DNA from: Megalonaias nervosa
Lineage: Eukaryota; Mollusca; Bivalvia; Unionida; Unionidae
Assembly: GCA_016617855.1 (NCBI GenBank)
Contig: JAECUM010003630.1
Span: 1 to 64,000, forward strand
DNA length: 64,000 bases
Reading direction: 5' to 3'
Part shown: in pieces, positions 35,961 to 48,030 of the stretch
Layout of the letters: every line of letters starts with the position of its first letter
How positions within the stretch are numbered: position 1 is the stretch's first letter
Made by a program: the position numbers and the translations under genes
The notes under the pieces: generated by a model
Databases searched by the model: none
The model's input: only the letters and a program-made list of their open reading frames with translations
What the model was told of the DNA's origin: nothing

Positions 35961-36837
35961 ACCTTGGGATGAATATGTGCAGTGCAATTACAATTACCCA
36001 GGCAGTTTAGGAGGGAATACAAATAACAAACTTGTAACAATGGCAGATGATAGACAATGGACAACCAGCCATCCCAAACAATTTGCAAGCATGAATCGTT
36101 ATTTTTAAATTTATCTTTACCTATAGAACACAGGCTTACAAAATGATACATATTTATGTAGGTCCTGTAAAGGCGACTCCATCTAGATTGAGTAATAATT
36201 ACTTTTAAGATATTTTATGTTTATTAATATTCCTTTGAAACATGTATACAAAGTTTTGAACATGGACGGTTCAAATACTACAGCACATTATCAGGGATTT
36301 ATTTACATATAGCATATATGTGAAATAAACAGGATTTGAACTTTAATGTTTGGTAATTTGGAAAAATTGAATAACATGAAAACAAAATGTTTCTCCAAGA
36401 ATCTGAGACACTCAATTAAAATGTATATCCGGATGAATAATGACAAATGTTTGTGGGCACATGTTCTAAAATCATGAAGAAATCTATGTTCAAAACTATT
36501 CTGGAAAATGTGAAAGCTTCTAGAATCTAGATTTTGAATTGTTCATTTCCTTTGAGACAAATGTGCATACTTTCACAGAATATATATTTCATTACCTTTC
36601 AGAACATATATTTTTTATACTTTGAGGTGAAAGAGAAAAATTTATGAAGTTTACAGGGCAAAAATGCTTTGAACCTCAAGTCAACCATCTGTTTTATTCA
36701 AAGTTTTACAAGTGTAGCATTTCAGAATGCAGTGATTGCTTTCGAAAATGTGAAATTAACAACTCCAGGTAACCTCTGCCACACATCAGTCAGAGAAAAC
36801 AGGATTCTTAAATAACACAAATAAATTGATCACAACA
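35960..36837. other. OXCT1 intron sequence, nothing recognised
   Basis: A+T-rich, no feature supported. Confidence 0.4.
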
Positions 36838-37500
36838 AGCAATGCATCTGCATACAGACTCACTGCTGTGACTGAAATGAGCAGATCACATCATGTGATG
36901 CATGTGCATACAGACTCACTGCTGTGACTGAAATGAGCTGATCACATCATGTGATGCATCTGCATACAGACTCATTGCTGTGACTGAAATGAGCAGATCA
37001 CATCATGTGATGCATGTGCATACAGACTCACTGCTGTGACTGAAATGAGCTGATCACATCATGTGATGCATGTGCATACAGACTCATTGCTGTGACTGAA
37101 ATGAGCAGATCACATCATGTGATGCATGTGCATACAGACTCACTGCTGTGACTGAAATGAGCTGATTATATCATGTGATGCATGTGCATACAGACTCACT
37201 GCTGTGACTGAAATGAGCAGGTCACATCATGTGATGCATGTGCATACAGACTCATTGCTGTGACTGAAATGAGCAGATCACATCATGTGATGCATGTGCA
37301 TACAGACTCATTGCTGTGACATAAATGAGCTGATTGGATCATGTGATGCATATGCATACAGACTCATTGCTGTGACTGAAATGAGCAGATCACATCATGT
37401 GATGCATGTGAATACAGACTCATTGTTGTGACTGAAATGAGCTGATTAGATCATGTGATGCATATGCATACAGGCTCACTGCTGTGACTGAAATGAGCAG
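36838..37500. repeat. 56-bp minisatellite with dimeric higher-order pattern
   Basis: Twelve units of 'gcatacagactcactgctgt', 'gactgaaatgagcagatcac', 'atcatgtgatgcatgt'. Units alternate between gagcag and gagctg over most of the array, with one break of phase at units 7-8. Each unit holds a near-palindrome, atcacatcatgtgat. Confidence 0.95.
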
Positions 37501-37659
37501 GAGTGGTACAAAGAGTGTCTCTGCAGCAAGAGGCAAATCTCAATGTAGTTTGCTCTTGTAGCAAATTTTGGAAATAGAGTTTATCATATGAGTGAACTGT
37601 TACTGCTGTAGTGTTTTTTGTCAGCAAAGACAGACAAACTTAATGATAAGTACACTTTT

Positions 37660-38230
37660 GCCTTGATAACTGGTGCACAATGGGTCCAAAAAATACTGTG
37701 GCATAAATGAGGGTATGAGTTGCCAAGTGACCTCCATAAAATTATTAATGGGTGGTAGGAGTGGGCAGGTTAAGTGGTGGAATGTATACATATATAATAA
37801 AAATGTTGGAAATACTGGGGTAGAAATAGCTTTTTCTAATGAAGTTCTCCATTTTTCTGCATAAATTACCTTTATTTTCAATTTATACAATCTCTGAAAG
37901 ATCATTTAAAATATTACTCAAAGTGGTTTCAACACAAATCACACATACCAGTGAAAACATTAGCTTTTGCATGTGAATGTGGATACATTCTAGTGTTAAT
38001 GTAGAAACAAGATTCTTTATTTTAAAAATACTGACATTTATTTAGAGAAACAATAATGTCTACATTTATTACTAATATATTAGTAAAATACCAATTGTGT
38101 GATTTCTTTGCAAAAATTAAAAAAAAATTCAGCTCATCCTTGAGAAAAACCCTAAATGCCAAGTAGGGAAGTTTAAGTTCACATTGAAACTTTGGAACTT
38201 GTTTCTCCATAATGAATCCCATCTGTGAAA
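37660..38230. repeat. Dispersed 0.6-kb repeat, copy 2
   Basis: It shares ccttgataactggtgcaca, 'gggtccaaaaaatact', 'gagttgccaagtgacctc' and 'cttgtttctccataatgaa' with 26160-26770 in the same order. A shorter third match (gtataagcgggtttgtgagtt) lies near 39026-39060. Confidence 0.55.
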
Positions 38231-38239
38231 GTAAGCTTC

Positions 38240-40060
38240 TCGTGCACCTTGTATGTCTTTCACTTGGTTCCTCTGCTATTGTTAATCATGTCTGCAAATG
38301 ATTTTGATAAACTACTGATTGATGTTTGATTCTTTAATTATGTGTTCTCACTGTTCTCTTAGTCAAATGAAATGAACTGACCAACATATCACCATTAGTG
38401 CTAGTTCCTGAAGGTATGATTTGCATGCCTTATAACTTTACTATTCCATCCCCCTTTACTTTGAATTGATACAAAAGCCTAACTAATTTGATAATACAAT
38501 GCAGGTTAACTTTTAACTGATTGCAACAATGCAACCAACTCTTCTGCAAATCGGAGATCAAAGCACGGTATCTAATCAGGTTGTCATAAAAATCTTCAGT
38601 TGTCACTGTGACAGTTGATGTACACTTTTCATGTTTGAATACAATTGATTAAACTGAAATTAAATTAAAAGATTAAGCTGAAACAAGAATTTTCCTTGAC
38701 AAACTGTTATTTCTCAAGGTGTTGCTGGAAATTCCTAACATTTTAATTAATCAAAATTTCACTGAATATTGCAATTTACAGTGTATTAATAATTTTTTTG
38801 ATAAAGAAAATGTAACAAAATATGTGATTTCTTACTTTAAATGGTGAATTTCATGATGCTGATTCAAAGTTCTGGGCAAAACAACCTTTATCGACTATAA
38901 AACAAATGATATTTCACAATTTCATTTTTTAATTTTTGATGTGATATTATGCACAATCAACAAGATGGGGCCTATATTTTTGCATTTTCTATCAGAAACA
39001 ATGGGATCCACATCTGCCTCCATGGTATAAGCGGGTTTGTGAGTTATCCAGGTGTGTTATGGTGAGGGAGTAGTGAACATGGAATCTTTTCCACCATAAA
39101 TCACCAAGGCTACATGGTAGTGTGAAGTTTAATTAAACAGTATTGAGAGAAAGTTAATTTTATTGTTCCATTTTTCAGTAATTACATAATCACATTTTTA
39201 TTCTTTTGAAGCAAGAATTCTATGTGCCAAACATAAATGAGATTTGTACATTTTTTTCCCATGAAGAAAATACATGGCTTTTCACATGCAAACAGTCATT
39301 ATGTACTGTGAGTCTCCTTGCAATTTAAAATGGATAGTTTAGCCTGCACTCAACTAAACTGACCTGGTGACCTTGACCTTTGACATTTTATTCATGTATC
39401 AATTAAGATCTTTCTTAGTTTTATTTCCCAATGAACCCATGTACCAACTCTGGTAAAAATCTACAGATTTGAAAATTTCAATAGAAAAAAATAACAAAAT
39501 GGTTATTTACTTCTGAATGCAAATTCGTCTATATTTTAGCTGCAAGAATTCCATTCCATACCCGATTCACTCCATCATCATGAATTCAAAAAGTCACAAG
39601 AACAAGAAAACAGGTCACAGTGACCTTCTTTAAGTGTGAATACTAGTACTCATAATGTATGCACTTATTAAATCTGGTGACAGTACAATATTATGCATCA
39701 TCATCAGAAAAATGGAACTAAAGTTAAACTTTTGGAATGATCACTGTGACCTACTTTTCTTAGATGAGTGTTCCCCTAAAGATGAATACAATATTAATCT
39801 TAATGAATATATATACAACAGTGTAAGACAAATTAAGTTAAATGAAAAAACTTAACAATGATGAGAAACAACAACATCAATACCACTCGAAAAGTGAAAC
39901 CTGTTACACCAAAACTTATATTTGACACTAACAGGAAAAACACCACCACCAACACCATTGGAAAAATGAGACTTAAGTTATGCCTAAGCTCAGCAGGTGA
40001 GACAAATATTAAACAATATTAAACATCTTTCCAAGACAATACCATACCTACATTACTTAC
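38240..40060. other. OXCT1 intron sequence with one TCAAGGTCA site
   Basis: The plus-strand tgaccttgacctttgaca at 39368-39385 contains an exact extended half-site (TCAAGGTCA on the gene's strand) followed by a second half-site one base away (DR1-like). Nothing else was recognised. Confidence 0.4.
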
Positions 40061-40182
40061 CCTCTAATCATAGCAAAGGATTCATCACTTGCAAAGAATG
40101 CTCCCCCGTGCTTCAGGGTCACTGTTTCCTTTCCAGCATTGATAAGATCTGGGTCTTCCTCTCCTTTACGTGGGTAAGGACC
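40061..40182 (-). CDS. OXCT1: OXCT1 exon e, B-subunit half
   Basis: It reads [20 protein letters not shown], then [20 protein letters not shown], and ends with GG of a glycine codon. It corresponds to the SCOT region [32 protein letters not shown]. The acceptor is gtgtag and the donor is GG|GTAAGT, a full consensus 5' splice site. Length is 40 codons plus two bases. The downstream intron, 6.2 kb, is one of the two longest in the visible gene. Confidence 0.96.
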
Positions 40183-41280
40183 CTACACATGTCACCAGCA
40201 TGATAATAGACATTAATTAGGGCTTATCCAGTTTCATACCATAACAAATACAGCATGATGTTAACTTGCAAAAAACTGGCATAAAGAGTATTGTAAGCCT
40301 CCAATACATTTTATCCTGGGATTATAAGAGATTATACCCATTTAATGCATCTCATTTACTGTATCTCTTTAAATAAAAAGAACAGCAAATATTCAAAAAT
40401 ATATTCACCACATTAGCAAATAAAGGTTCTGCATTAAAAATAAATTTATCCAGTCTCAAGACCCTTAACCAGAGTTAACTTGAAAACCACCAAAAGCTAT
40501 TGTTCAAGAGAACACCTTTTTCCACTTTACTGAATAAAAAGACACCCACATTGGCCAGGTATCACTCACATGGCTCATGTTACTGCAATGGACAGCATTA
40601 TTAGGCACCCTTTTTGTGTCCTCAGCAAATATCCCTAACATAACTCAGCTTATAACAATATATCTAATATAAACCATAAATTATAAATTTAATATAAACC
40701 ACTCTTCTACTTTTGATCAAAAGAGAAAAAGGCATGGCATGCATGCAACAGGATCGCACTGAGCTTCTGTCAACAGCAGTAAAAAGACAACTGCAAATTA
40801 CTTCACTTGCAGAATTCTACTTTGTTCTATCCTATATTTTGTAAAGTCTTATTAAGCTTTTTTTAAAACCATTTTCATAAAACCCCTCTAACGATAATAC
40901 ATTATTCAGAGTGAAAACAAACTCAGTCATTGATGTGCTAGATCAATCCAGTGATATGTGCCAATATCACTCATCACTAAATACAGTGGTCCTTTGTTAC
41001 AAAGCCCCTCAGAATAATGATTTAACCTCTTTAAACACAGGTATGGACCCTGTTAAATTCATAAAATTTGTTTTAATGATTGATACTTAATTTCACTTCC
41101 TCAAAAGAAGCAGTAATATTGTAATTTCACATAATAAAACAAGAGCATATTTGGTTAAATCAAGTGAATAATAGATATATTTCATTAATTGCATGAAAAA
41201 ATTCAGTAATTATTAACGTTATTTCACTTGGAAATGCCATTAATTCGTTAACTAACATAAAAGATAACTGAGGACATTTG
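40183..41280. other. OXCT1 intron sequence, nothing recognised
   Basis: A+T-rich, no feature supported. Confidence 0.4.
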
Positions 41281-41284
41281 TTTG

Positions 41285-41450
41285 CATGCACTTAGTTTGA
41301 TATGAACTTATGGACAGTAAAATGTATCATGTATGCACTTAGTTTGTATGCACTTAGTTTGATATGTACTTATGGACAGTAAAATGTATCATGCATGCAC
41401 TTAATTTGATAAGCATTTATGGACCATAAAATGTATCATGATACAGCTGT
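41285..41450. repeat. Short repeat block (tatggacagtaaaatgtatcat)
   Basis: Three units share 'tgcacttagtttgatatg', 'acttatggacagtaaaatgt' and 'atcatg'. Confidence 0.8.
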
Positions 41451-41554
41451 TGGTAAAAATGGATACTCATGCTCATTAAACACATTGCATGCAAATGACT
41501 AATAATGGGCAGTATGAAGGAATAGACTGACTCAAAATAGGGGCAATTGGCATA

Positions 41555-41712
41555 TGGTCCCACTGATCACTAGTCTTAGGTATGAAGTCCCACTAATCAC
41601 TTTGGAAAGCTGATAAGGTCAATAGGTATACAGTCCCACTAATCACAAGTTTCAGGTATATAGTCCCACTAATCACTAGTTTTAGGTATACAGTCCCACT
41701 AATCACTCTCTG
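41555..41712. repeat. About 31-bp minisatellite (agtcccactaatcac)
   Basis: Five units of 'aggtatacagtcccactaat' plus 'cactagttt'. Confidence 0.88.
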
Positions 41713-42221
41713 ATTCAAAACTTGTCTGAAATCCTGATGATATAAGCATACATATAACTTTTTCTCAAACCTTTTAATAATACAGCCTATAAGGCAGTAA
41801 TAAGCTTAGCCAATCAGACATTAAATCATATACTTAATCTGGCACTCATAATCAATTTTGTTTTCTCCCACATTAAGATGATACAAGGTTAGAAACCAAG
41901 TTAAATCAAAATCCTCTATGATGATGTCAAGCAATCTTTGATAGACACAACACACATGAAGGATAACTAACAAGGGACAAAGAACCATATCAAAAACACA
42001 ACTGACCAAAAGCTAGGTGAGCAATGAAAACTGTTGATTGTTGTTTTTGAGAATGATTAGCAAAAAACATGTATGACAATCTTCTTATAAATTTTCTCAC
42101 CCACAAGATAACTTGGAAATAGACTAGTATAAACAAATACTGATTATCTGAACCTTACAAAGGAACAGTCACTAGTGCTAAGTTATTATGCCAATAATTG
42201 GGTTTTAGCTGTTAACATTAC

Positions 42222-42316
42222 CAATCCCAATATGCCGTTCTCGCTCTGTAGATGAACTGTGATACCTTTAGGCAGGAAATTGGCTGCAAGCATTGGCATT
42301 CCTATACCCAGGTTAG
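42222..42316 (-). CDS. OXCT1: OXCT1 exon d, catalytic SENG exon
   Basis: It reads [16 protein letters not shown], then [14 protein letters not shown]. The SENG motif carries the glutamate that forms the glutamyl-CoA thioester in family I CoA transferases, and it is intact here. The preceding glycine-rich ANLGIG-P segment is also conserved. The acceptor is tatag and the donor is TTG|GTAATG. Two bases complete the alanine codon, 31 codons follow, and the exon ends in phase 0. The intact active site argues against a pseudogene. Confidence 0.97.
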
Positions 42317-42539
42317 CTATAGCTAGTTAAGGAATTATGCATTGCTTATACCAGTATCTCTACATTGTTTATATCATTTTTACACATTTGCATAAACAAG
42401 AACAACCTGCATCAAAAAACAAAAGTCAGTTTACATATTTCCACAGGCTCCTTCTAGATTTTCTTTAAGCTTACACGTTCATTTGATTTGAAAGTTATGA
42501 AAGAAATCTGAATCTAAATGCTGTAAGTAACTTACAGAG

Positions 42540-42960
42540 ACGGGTACATTGTATTACATACCACATGTAGCTTGAAAAGAGGGTGTTGATGCTACGGAGA
42601 GAAGCAAAGTTTACCATATTCCACATGTAAGTTATAGAGAGTTGCATACTGTATCATATGCCACAAGTAGCTTCTTGAGAGTTGCATTCTGTATCAATGC
42701 CACAAGTAGTTTGTGCAGAGTGGCATACTGTATTCCAAAAGTAGCCTGCAGAGTGGCATACTGTATTCCAAAAGTAGCCTGCAGAGTGGCATACTGTATT
42801 CCAAAAGTAGCCTGCAGAGTGGCATACTGTATTCCAAAAGTAGCCTGCAGAGAGGCATACTGCATCTACAGAGAAGCATACTGTGTCATTCAACAAGTTC
42901 CATGTAGTGAGTAAAACACTGTATCATCCCAGAAGTAGCTTGCTGAGAACTGCATGCTGT
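42540..42960. repeat. 33-bp minisatellite (ccaaaagtagcctgcagagtg)
   Basis: The perfect 33-bp core (gcatactgtattccaaaagt, agcctgcagagtg) repeats about four times at 42715-42860, with degenerate units either side. ORFs open in all frames are explained by the period. Confidence 0.95.
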
Positions 42961-43274
42961 ACCATTAAAAAAAATAAATGCTTGTTCAGAGAAGCCATAC
43001 TATATCATTTCATAAATAGGTTGTACATAATGGCATACTGAAATCATCGCATAATTTTCACACAAATCAGGACAGTGGGCACAAGTTTCTATTTATGTAA
43101 ACAAACACAATGATTATGCTCACAACAACGTATGTAAAGTAAAGGAGAAATGAAACTGCTGGGAAATCTTTATTTCATTTTGAAAAGACTCCTCTTCTCT
43201 CATATAAAAAAATCTTCCATATGAAAATCATTAAAACCTGATAGACCTAATATTCCAACTGTTGTCAAGGATAC

Positions 43275-43386
43275 CATACATGCCATCCTTGAACTCCAGT
43301 GCAGCCCTCTTGATAATCCTCTCCCTCATTATGGCTGCCTCATCTTTTTTGGAGTCAACTTTACTTTCCTCCCTGAACTTTGATCT
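43275..43386 (-). CDS. OXCT1: OXCT1 exon c, linker and start of the B-subunit half
   Basis: The first 20 or so residues are charged and low in conservation (RSKFREESKVDSKKDEAA), as expected of the hydrophilic linker joining the two halves of SCOT. RERIIKRAALEFKDGMY then begins the B-like CoA-transferase domain and is nearly identical to vertebrate SCOT. The acceptor is ttctcag and the donor is ATG|GTATCC. The exon carries 37 codons plus one base (phase 1), and the alanine codon is completed in the next exon. Confidence 0.95.
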
Positions 43387-43904
43387 CTGAGAAAATAGCA
43401 GAAAAGGAAAAAAATAAAAGTTGGGTTGAAAAATGATAAGTGCAGTCACTACCAAATATGAAATAAAGCAACCAATTCCAACACTTGCCCACTTTAAACT
43501 TAACACAGTATTCTCCATATCTAATGTACATATTTATTTTAAAAACAATAATTATTTCCATATGCATTTATTTCAATATTTTGACAGTAGAGATCTGACA
43601 TACCATAGTTACTATGATACCAGAACTGAAATGAATATTGGAGTATAGCAAACAGTATATGTCAGTTTGAATATTTGTTTGTTTACCTAACAAGTTTGAC
43701 AGCATTTTCTACAAGAAACGAGACAAAATCTAAACTATGCAATACTGAATTAGTTTACAAAGGAACATCTTCAAACCACTAAATCAACTGAAATTCAAAC
43801 TTCGACTCATACGGTAATGATAATTTAAAAATTCTGAAGATTCGCATCACTTACCATTTCTATTCATGATACTCTTGAACAGATAACATGAAATACAGAA
43901 TGTT

Positions 43905-44412
43905 GATGAAGAACATGGTATAGAATTGGGGTCATATCAAAGTCAACATGGTAGAGAATTGGGGTCACATCAAAGTCAACATGGTATAGAACTGGAGTCA
44001 TATCAAAGTCAACATGGTATAGAATTGGGGTCATATCAAAGACAACATGGTATAGAATTGGAGTCATATCAAAGTCAACATCGTATAGAATTGGGGTCAT
44101 ATCAAAGTCACCATGGTATAGAATTGGGGTCATATCAAAGTCACCATGGTAAAGAATTGGGGTCATATCAAAGTCCACATGGAACAGAATGGGGGTCATA
44201 TAAAAATCAACATGGAATAGAATAGGGGTCACATAAAAATCAACATGGAATAGAATAGGGGTCATATAAAAATCGACATGGAATAGAATAGGGGTCACAT
44301 CAAAGTCAACATGGTATAGAATAGGGGTCATATCAAAGTCAACATAGTATAGAACAGGGGTCATATCAAAGTCAACATGGAACAGAATAGGGGTCATATC
44401 AAAGTCAACAAT
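43905..44412. repeat. 33-bp minisatellite with a 187-codon ORF on the OXCT1 strand
   Basis: About fifteen units of 'ggggtcatatcaaagtcaac' plus 'atggtatagaatt'. On the minus strand (43864-44427) it reads as an 11-residue repeat, DFDMTPILYHV. No splice signals, start context or homology support a gene, so the ORF is most simply a consequence of a 33-bp period without stops. Confidence 0.95.
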
Positions 44413-46041
44413 ACCTTTACATATCAATCAAACACAGTATCGAAACATTGTTTGAACTGTTTTCAGGCATTCATTTTGTCAGGAGCAGTCCCACCAACCA
44501 TTGCCTATTCCCCCACTGATCATCTTAACTTGGAAAGTTCACTCCAATTATTTTCAAGATTTGGTCTTTTATTCAAATTTTAAGTCATTACACAGTTATG
44601 GAGTTACAATTATGCTTAAAATCTGACACTATCTTTTCTTTACTTCTTAAAGTGAATAATACATATGTCAGCTTGATCTCACTAAAATGAACAAGGAACA
44701 GTTGACATGATTTTGGAACAGAACCATTTAAGAAGAAGGGGTTGAGAGCTTGCTGTTGCAGTAAAGCTTGCTAATCTCAGTTTTAGCTGTACATTTGTAC
44801 AAAGGCAGAGTTATCTGCATATATTTTAATTTGTGCAGGAATTATTACACTTTTTCTTTCCTATGCCTTTTGAAAATGACTTAACTGTTTGCTGGGAATC
44901 ACTCTTAACTTGTGAAATGGAATGGTCTACTCCTAAACTTAGATAAGGCAAGGAATTAATACCTAGCCCTGATTGAGGTTATATTGTACTACTGACAGCA
45001 GCTGCAAGCTACTTCACATCCATAGCAACATATAAAATGAGGCAAATACCAGTGTATGGGTTTCAGTGAAAACAAGTCAAGTCTGAATATGAATAGGTTT
45101 TGCAGAAACTCCCAACATCTAATTTGGGTATTTTATATTTGGCCAAAAAGGCAGTTTTATCCATTTAAATTAATTTGGCCACATGTATATGCAATTATGA
45201 TTGTGAACAAATCACTTCTCAGGTGTATGTTTGAGACAGTCCATGCATTTAACTGAACAGGTAATTGAATTTCAGCTGTTCTTCACTGTCCATCTTCAAC
45301 AGTAAAGGAATATTTATGGTTGTACTGAGTTTGAAAGGGATGGATTTATGGCTTTATTAACATCAATGAATATTCAAAATCCTACCTCTCAATGGATATT
45401 TGAATATTAAAATTTGGTATTTATTTCAGTCCTGGATGGATGATTCATGTTACAGTTTGTATTTGATTTAGAACATCAAATATTTTCATCAATGCTTTGT
45501 ATGATATTTTGTAATACAGCTTTCCAACCAACAGATTCTATAACACTGAAAGCAGACTTGGTGGAAAAAAAAAGAACCTAATTGATTTAAAAGTCTCAGC
45601 AAGATTACACCAACAAAATAATATTAAGGTCTACAAGTTTACATACCAAAATCTGATCAAAATCTAAGAGCGAGAGAAATGAATGATCCATTAACTCCTA
45701 TTTTATACATACCAGTAGATCTTCAACCATCAGTTGATTTCCCTTACACCTAGTGGGGAACAATTTCTTGTAAACTAGCACAACCAGAACATTTAAACCA
45801 CATGAGCTGTTCAGTATTTTTATTATATGTATAATTCATTTTTCATGAAGATTACATTTTTTCACAAAAGAGGTTTAACAGCCCATCAGCAAAATCCTGA
45901 CTATATAGTGGCAAGTAAGGGATAGGTATCTGCAAAAAAGTATACAATACAAAGGTAAAGGACAAAATTCAACTCATCAAAATAAGTCAAATTTTTGTCT
46001 GAAAACTCTTTTTGTAGATATTTAGTATTTAATTTTAATAC
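44413..46041. other. OXCT1 intron sequence, nothing recognised
   Basis: A+T-rich, no feature supported. Confidence 0.4.
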
Positions 46042-46280
46042 TTAACAAATCTGATAACCACCAGTTGCTGTGTTTGCTGAAACATGCTGGAAAGATAATT
46101 TGAACCCTCTCCCAAACTTTTCCTCATGCAGATGGCAAACTTTGTACAATCCCTGAACAGCTTTCAGGTCAGTGTAACCCACATAATATGAAATAGGAGG
46201 TCTGCGTGATCCACATATAACAAATTCACCTGAAACAACACTCACTGAGAGTTTAGACAAAAACTGCACCAGAATATTAC

Positions 46281-46449
46281 CTCAATTCTCTTCTGATACT
46301 TTGGACCCCTAATAAACCTCTTAACATAGATGTGGGGAACATGAATGTCATCTGGGGGAATCTCTCCAATTTCCACAATTTCCTCCACCTCTGCTATTGT
46401 GATTTGGGCAGCCTTGCACATGGGTAAATTGAAGTTCCTCGCAGTTTTC
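46281..46449 (-). CDS. OXCT1: OXCT1 exon b, end of the A-subunit half
   Basis: It opens with G, completing an arginine codon, and reads [14 protein letters not shown], then an acidic stretch ([20 protein letters not shown]), and ends YQKRIE. This is the conserved close of the A-like half of SCOT, where RNFN-PMCKAA and the PEDIH-VP segment are family hallmarks. The acceptor is ttccag and the donor is GAG|GTAATA. The exon holds 1 + 56 codons and ends in phase 0. It follows a 4.1-kb intron that contains three tandem arrays and two SINE copies. Confidence 0.96.
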
Positions 46450-46499
46450 CTGGAATAAATTTTTAATTCAAAATGACATTAGAGTCTTCATCTCTAACA

Positions 46500-46705
46500 A
46501 TGTAAAAATGCTGTCTCTGGACAATGGACAGATGTACATATTTGAAAAAGCAGTCTCTGGCCAAAAGACAGATATGCAAATTTTAAAATGCCATTTCTGG
46601 CCAATGGACAGATCTGCAAATTTGAAATGCCATCTCTGGCCTGTGGACAGATGTGCAAATTTGAAAATGCCATCTCTGGCCAATGGACAGATGTGCATAT
46701 TTGCA
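46500..46705. repeat. About 38-bp minisatellite (ctctggccaatggacagatgtg)
   Basis: Five units just upstream (in gene orientation) of OXCT1 exon b. Confidence 0.92.
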
Positions 46706-46844
46706 CTGAACATGATGATTTACCTATATGCTTCCTTTCATGATCATTTGAAATTTGAAAAGATTAATTCCATGAACTTTACAGTCTCACATGCAAGTTC
46801 AACCAATCAGATTGCTGTAATCTCATTCAATATTTATTGTTCAA

Positions 46845-46925
46845 CAAGTTAGAATCCTGTAATCCCATTCAATATCTGTTGTTCAACAAGTCAGAGTCCT
46901 GTAATATCATTCAACATCTATTGTC
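46845..46925. repeat. Two-unit 42-bp repeat (ttgttcaacaagt)
   Basis: 'cctgtaatcccattcaatat' plus 'ctgttgttcaacaagtcagagt' occurs twice or more with few changes. Confidence 0.75.
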
Positions 46926-47084
46926 GTGTTGCTTCAAAACTCAATGGCTCACCAATATGATAAAAATTTGTACACAAACCGATAAATTGCTGTAATGGCC
47001 TGAAAATCTAAACATACAAATAAGCTAGTCAGATTTCATTCCTTCATGTTTAATGTTTTTTTTGGCACAATCTTGTTAATAAGC

Positions 47085-47250
47085 ATCTTGGAATGGATGG
47101 AGAGACATGCATGGATGGATGAACAATAAGCTTCTTGGGCTGGATGGAAAGATACACAGATGGATGGATACCTACAAGCTTCTTGGAGTGGATGGAGAGA
47201 ACAATAAGCTTCTTGGGGTGGATGCAGAGACATACAGATGGATGAATGAA
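47085..47250. repeat. Short repeat block (cttcttgg.gtggatggagaga)
   Basis: Four loose units share 'ataagcttcttgg', 'tggatggagagaca' and 'tacagatggatg'. Confidence 0.75.
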
Positions 47251-47342
47251 CAGAATCAGTGCAAGATGCCTTTACTGAAAGTAGTGGCAGCATGAAAAGC
47301 ATATGACTATGAACCAGTAAAATAACTAACACAAGTATAACT

Positions 47343-47587
47343 GTTTATCTGTTTGTTTTTCTGAGGGGGGGGAGGAGGTCTAATGCCATGTTTCAAACAT
47401 GATAGACTATATATGGCAGCTAGTTAAAATGGTTGAGGGAAAACCCTGAACCATCAACACACAAAGCTACTGACAAGCTTTCTCACATACCCACACTGGT
47501 TGAGCCTGAGACTTTAACCCACGAGAACTAATATGAGATGGCAGTGATTGGTAAAGGCGAGTGCTTTAGACCACTTGGCCCCCCCAG
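47343..47587 (-). mobile_element. tRNA-derived SINE, family A, diverged copy
   Basis: Minus-strand head near 47580 (gccaagtggtctaaagc, A box) and body 'accatcaac..acaaagctac' as in the other family A copies. The tail end near 47345-47375 is degenerate (gttt..). The 8-mer gtataact at 47335-47342 and 47588-47595 is a probable target-site duplication. This is the most diverged of the four copies. Confidence 0.8.
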
Positions 47588-47647
47588 GTATAACTTTAAG
47601 ATCTGATCAATGAAAAGTAACATCAACAATTATTACAGCTCTATTCT

Positions 47648-48030
47648 GATGTGGCTATCCAACACACCAGATAGAAGTCCTTACTAAAATATGAACTTTT
47701 GGTGATCCAACACACCAGATAGAAGTCCTTACTAAAATATGAACTTTTGGTGATCCAACATATCAGATAGAAGTCCTAATTAAAATCTGTAGATGTGTGA
47801 TCCAACATATCAGATAGAAGTCCTAATTAAAATTATGAAGATGTGGTGATCCAACATATCAGAAAGAAGTCCTTATTAAAATATGAACATCAAGTCAGAC
47901 AGAAGTCCTTATTAAAATATGAATATTTGGTGATCCAACATATTAGATAGAAGTCCTAATTAAAATATGAAGATGAGGTGATCCAACACATCAGATATTA
48001 GTCCTTATTAAAATATGAAGATGTTTCACT
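47648..48030. repeat. About 46-bp minisatellite (gtgatccaacatatcagatag)
   Basis: Eight units of 'ggtgatccaacatatcagat' plus 'agaagtcctaattaaaatat' plus 'gaaga'. Confidence 0.93.

Noticed and set aside
43864..44427. 187-codon ORF of 11-residue repeats as a gene
   Set aside because: It is fully explained by a 33-bp minisatellite; no splice sites, start context or homologue supports translation.
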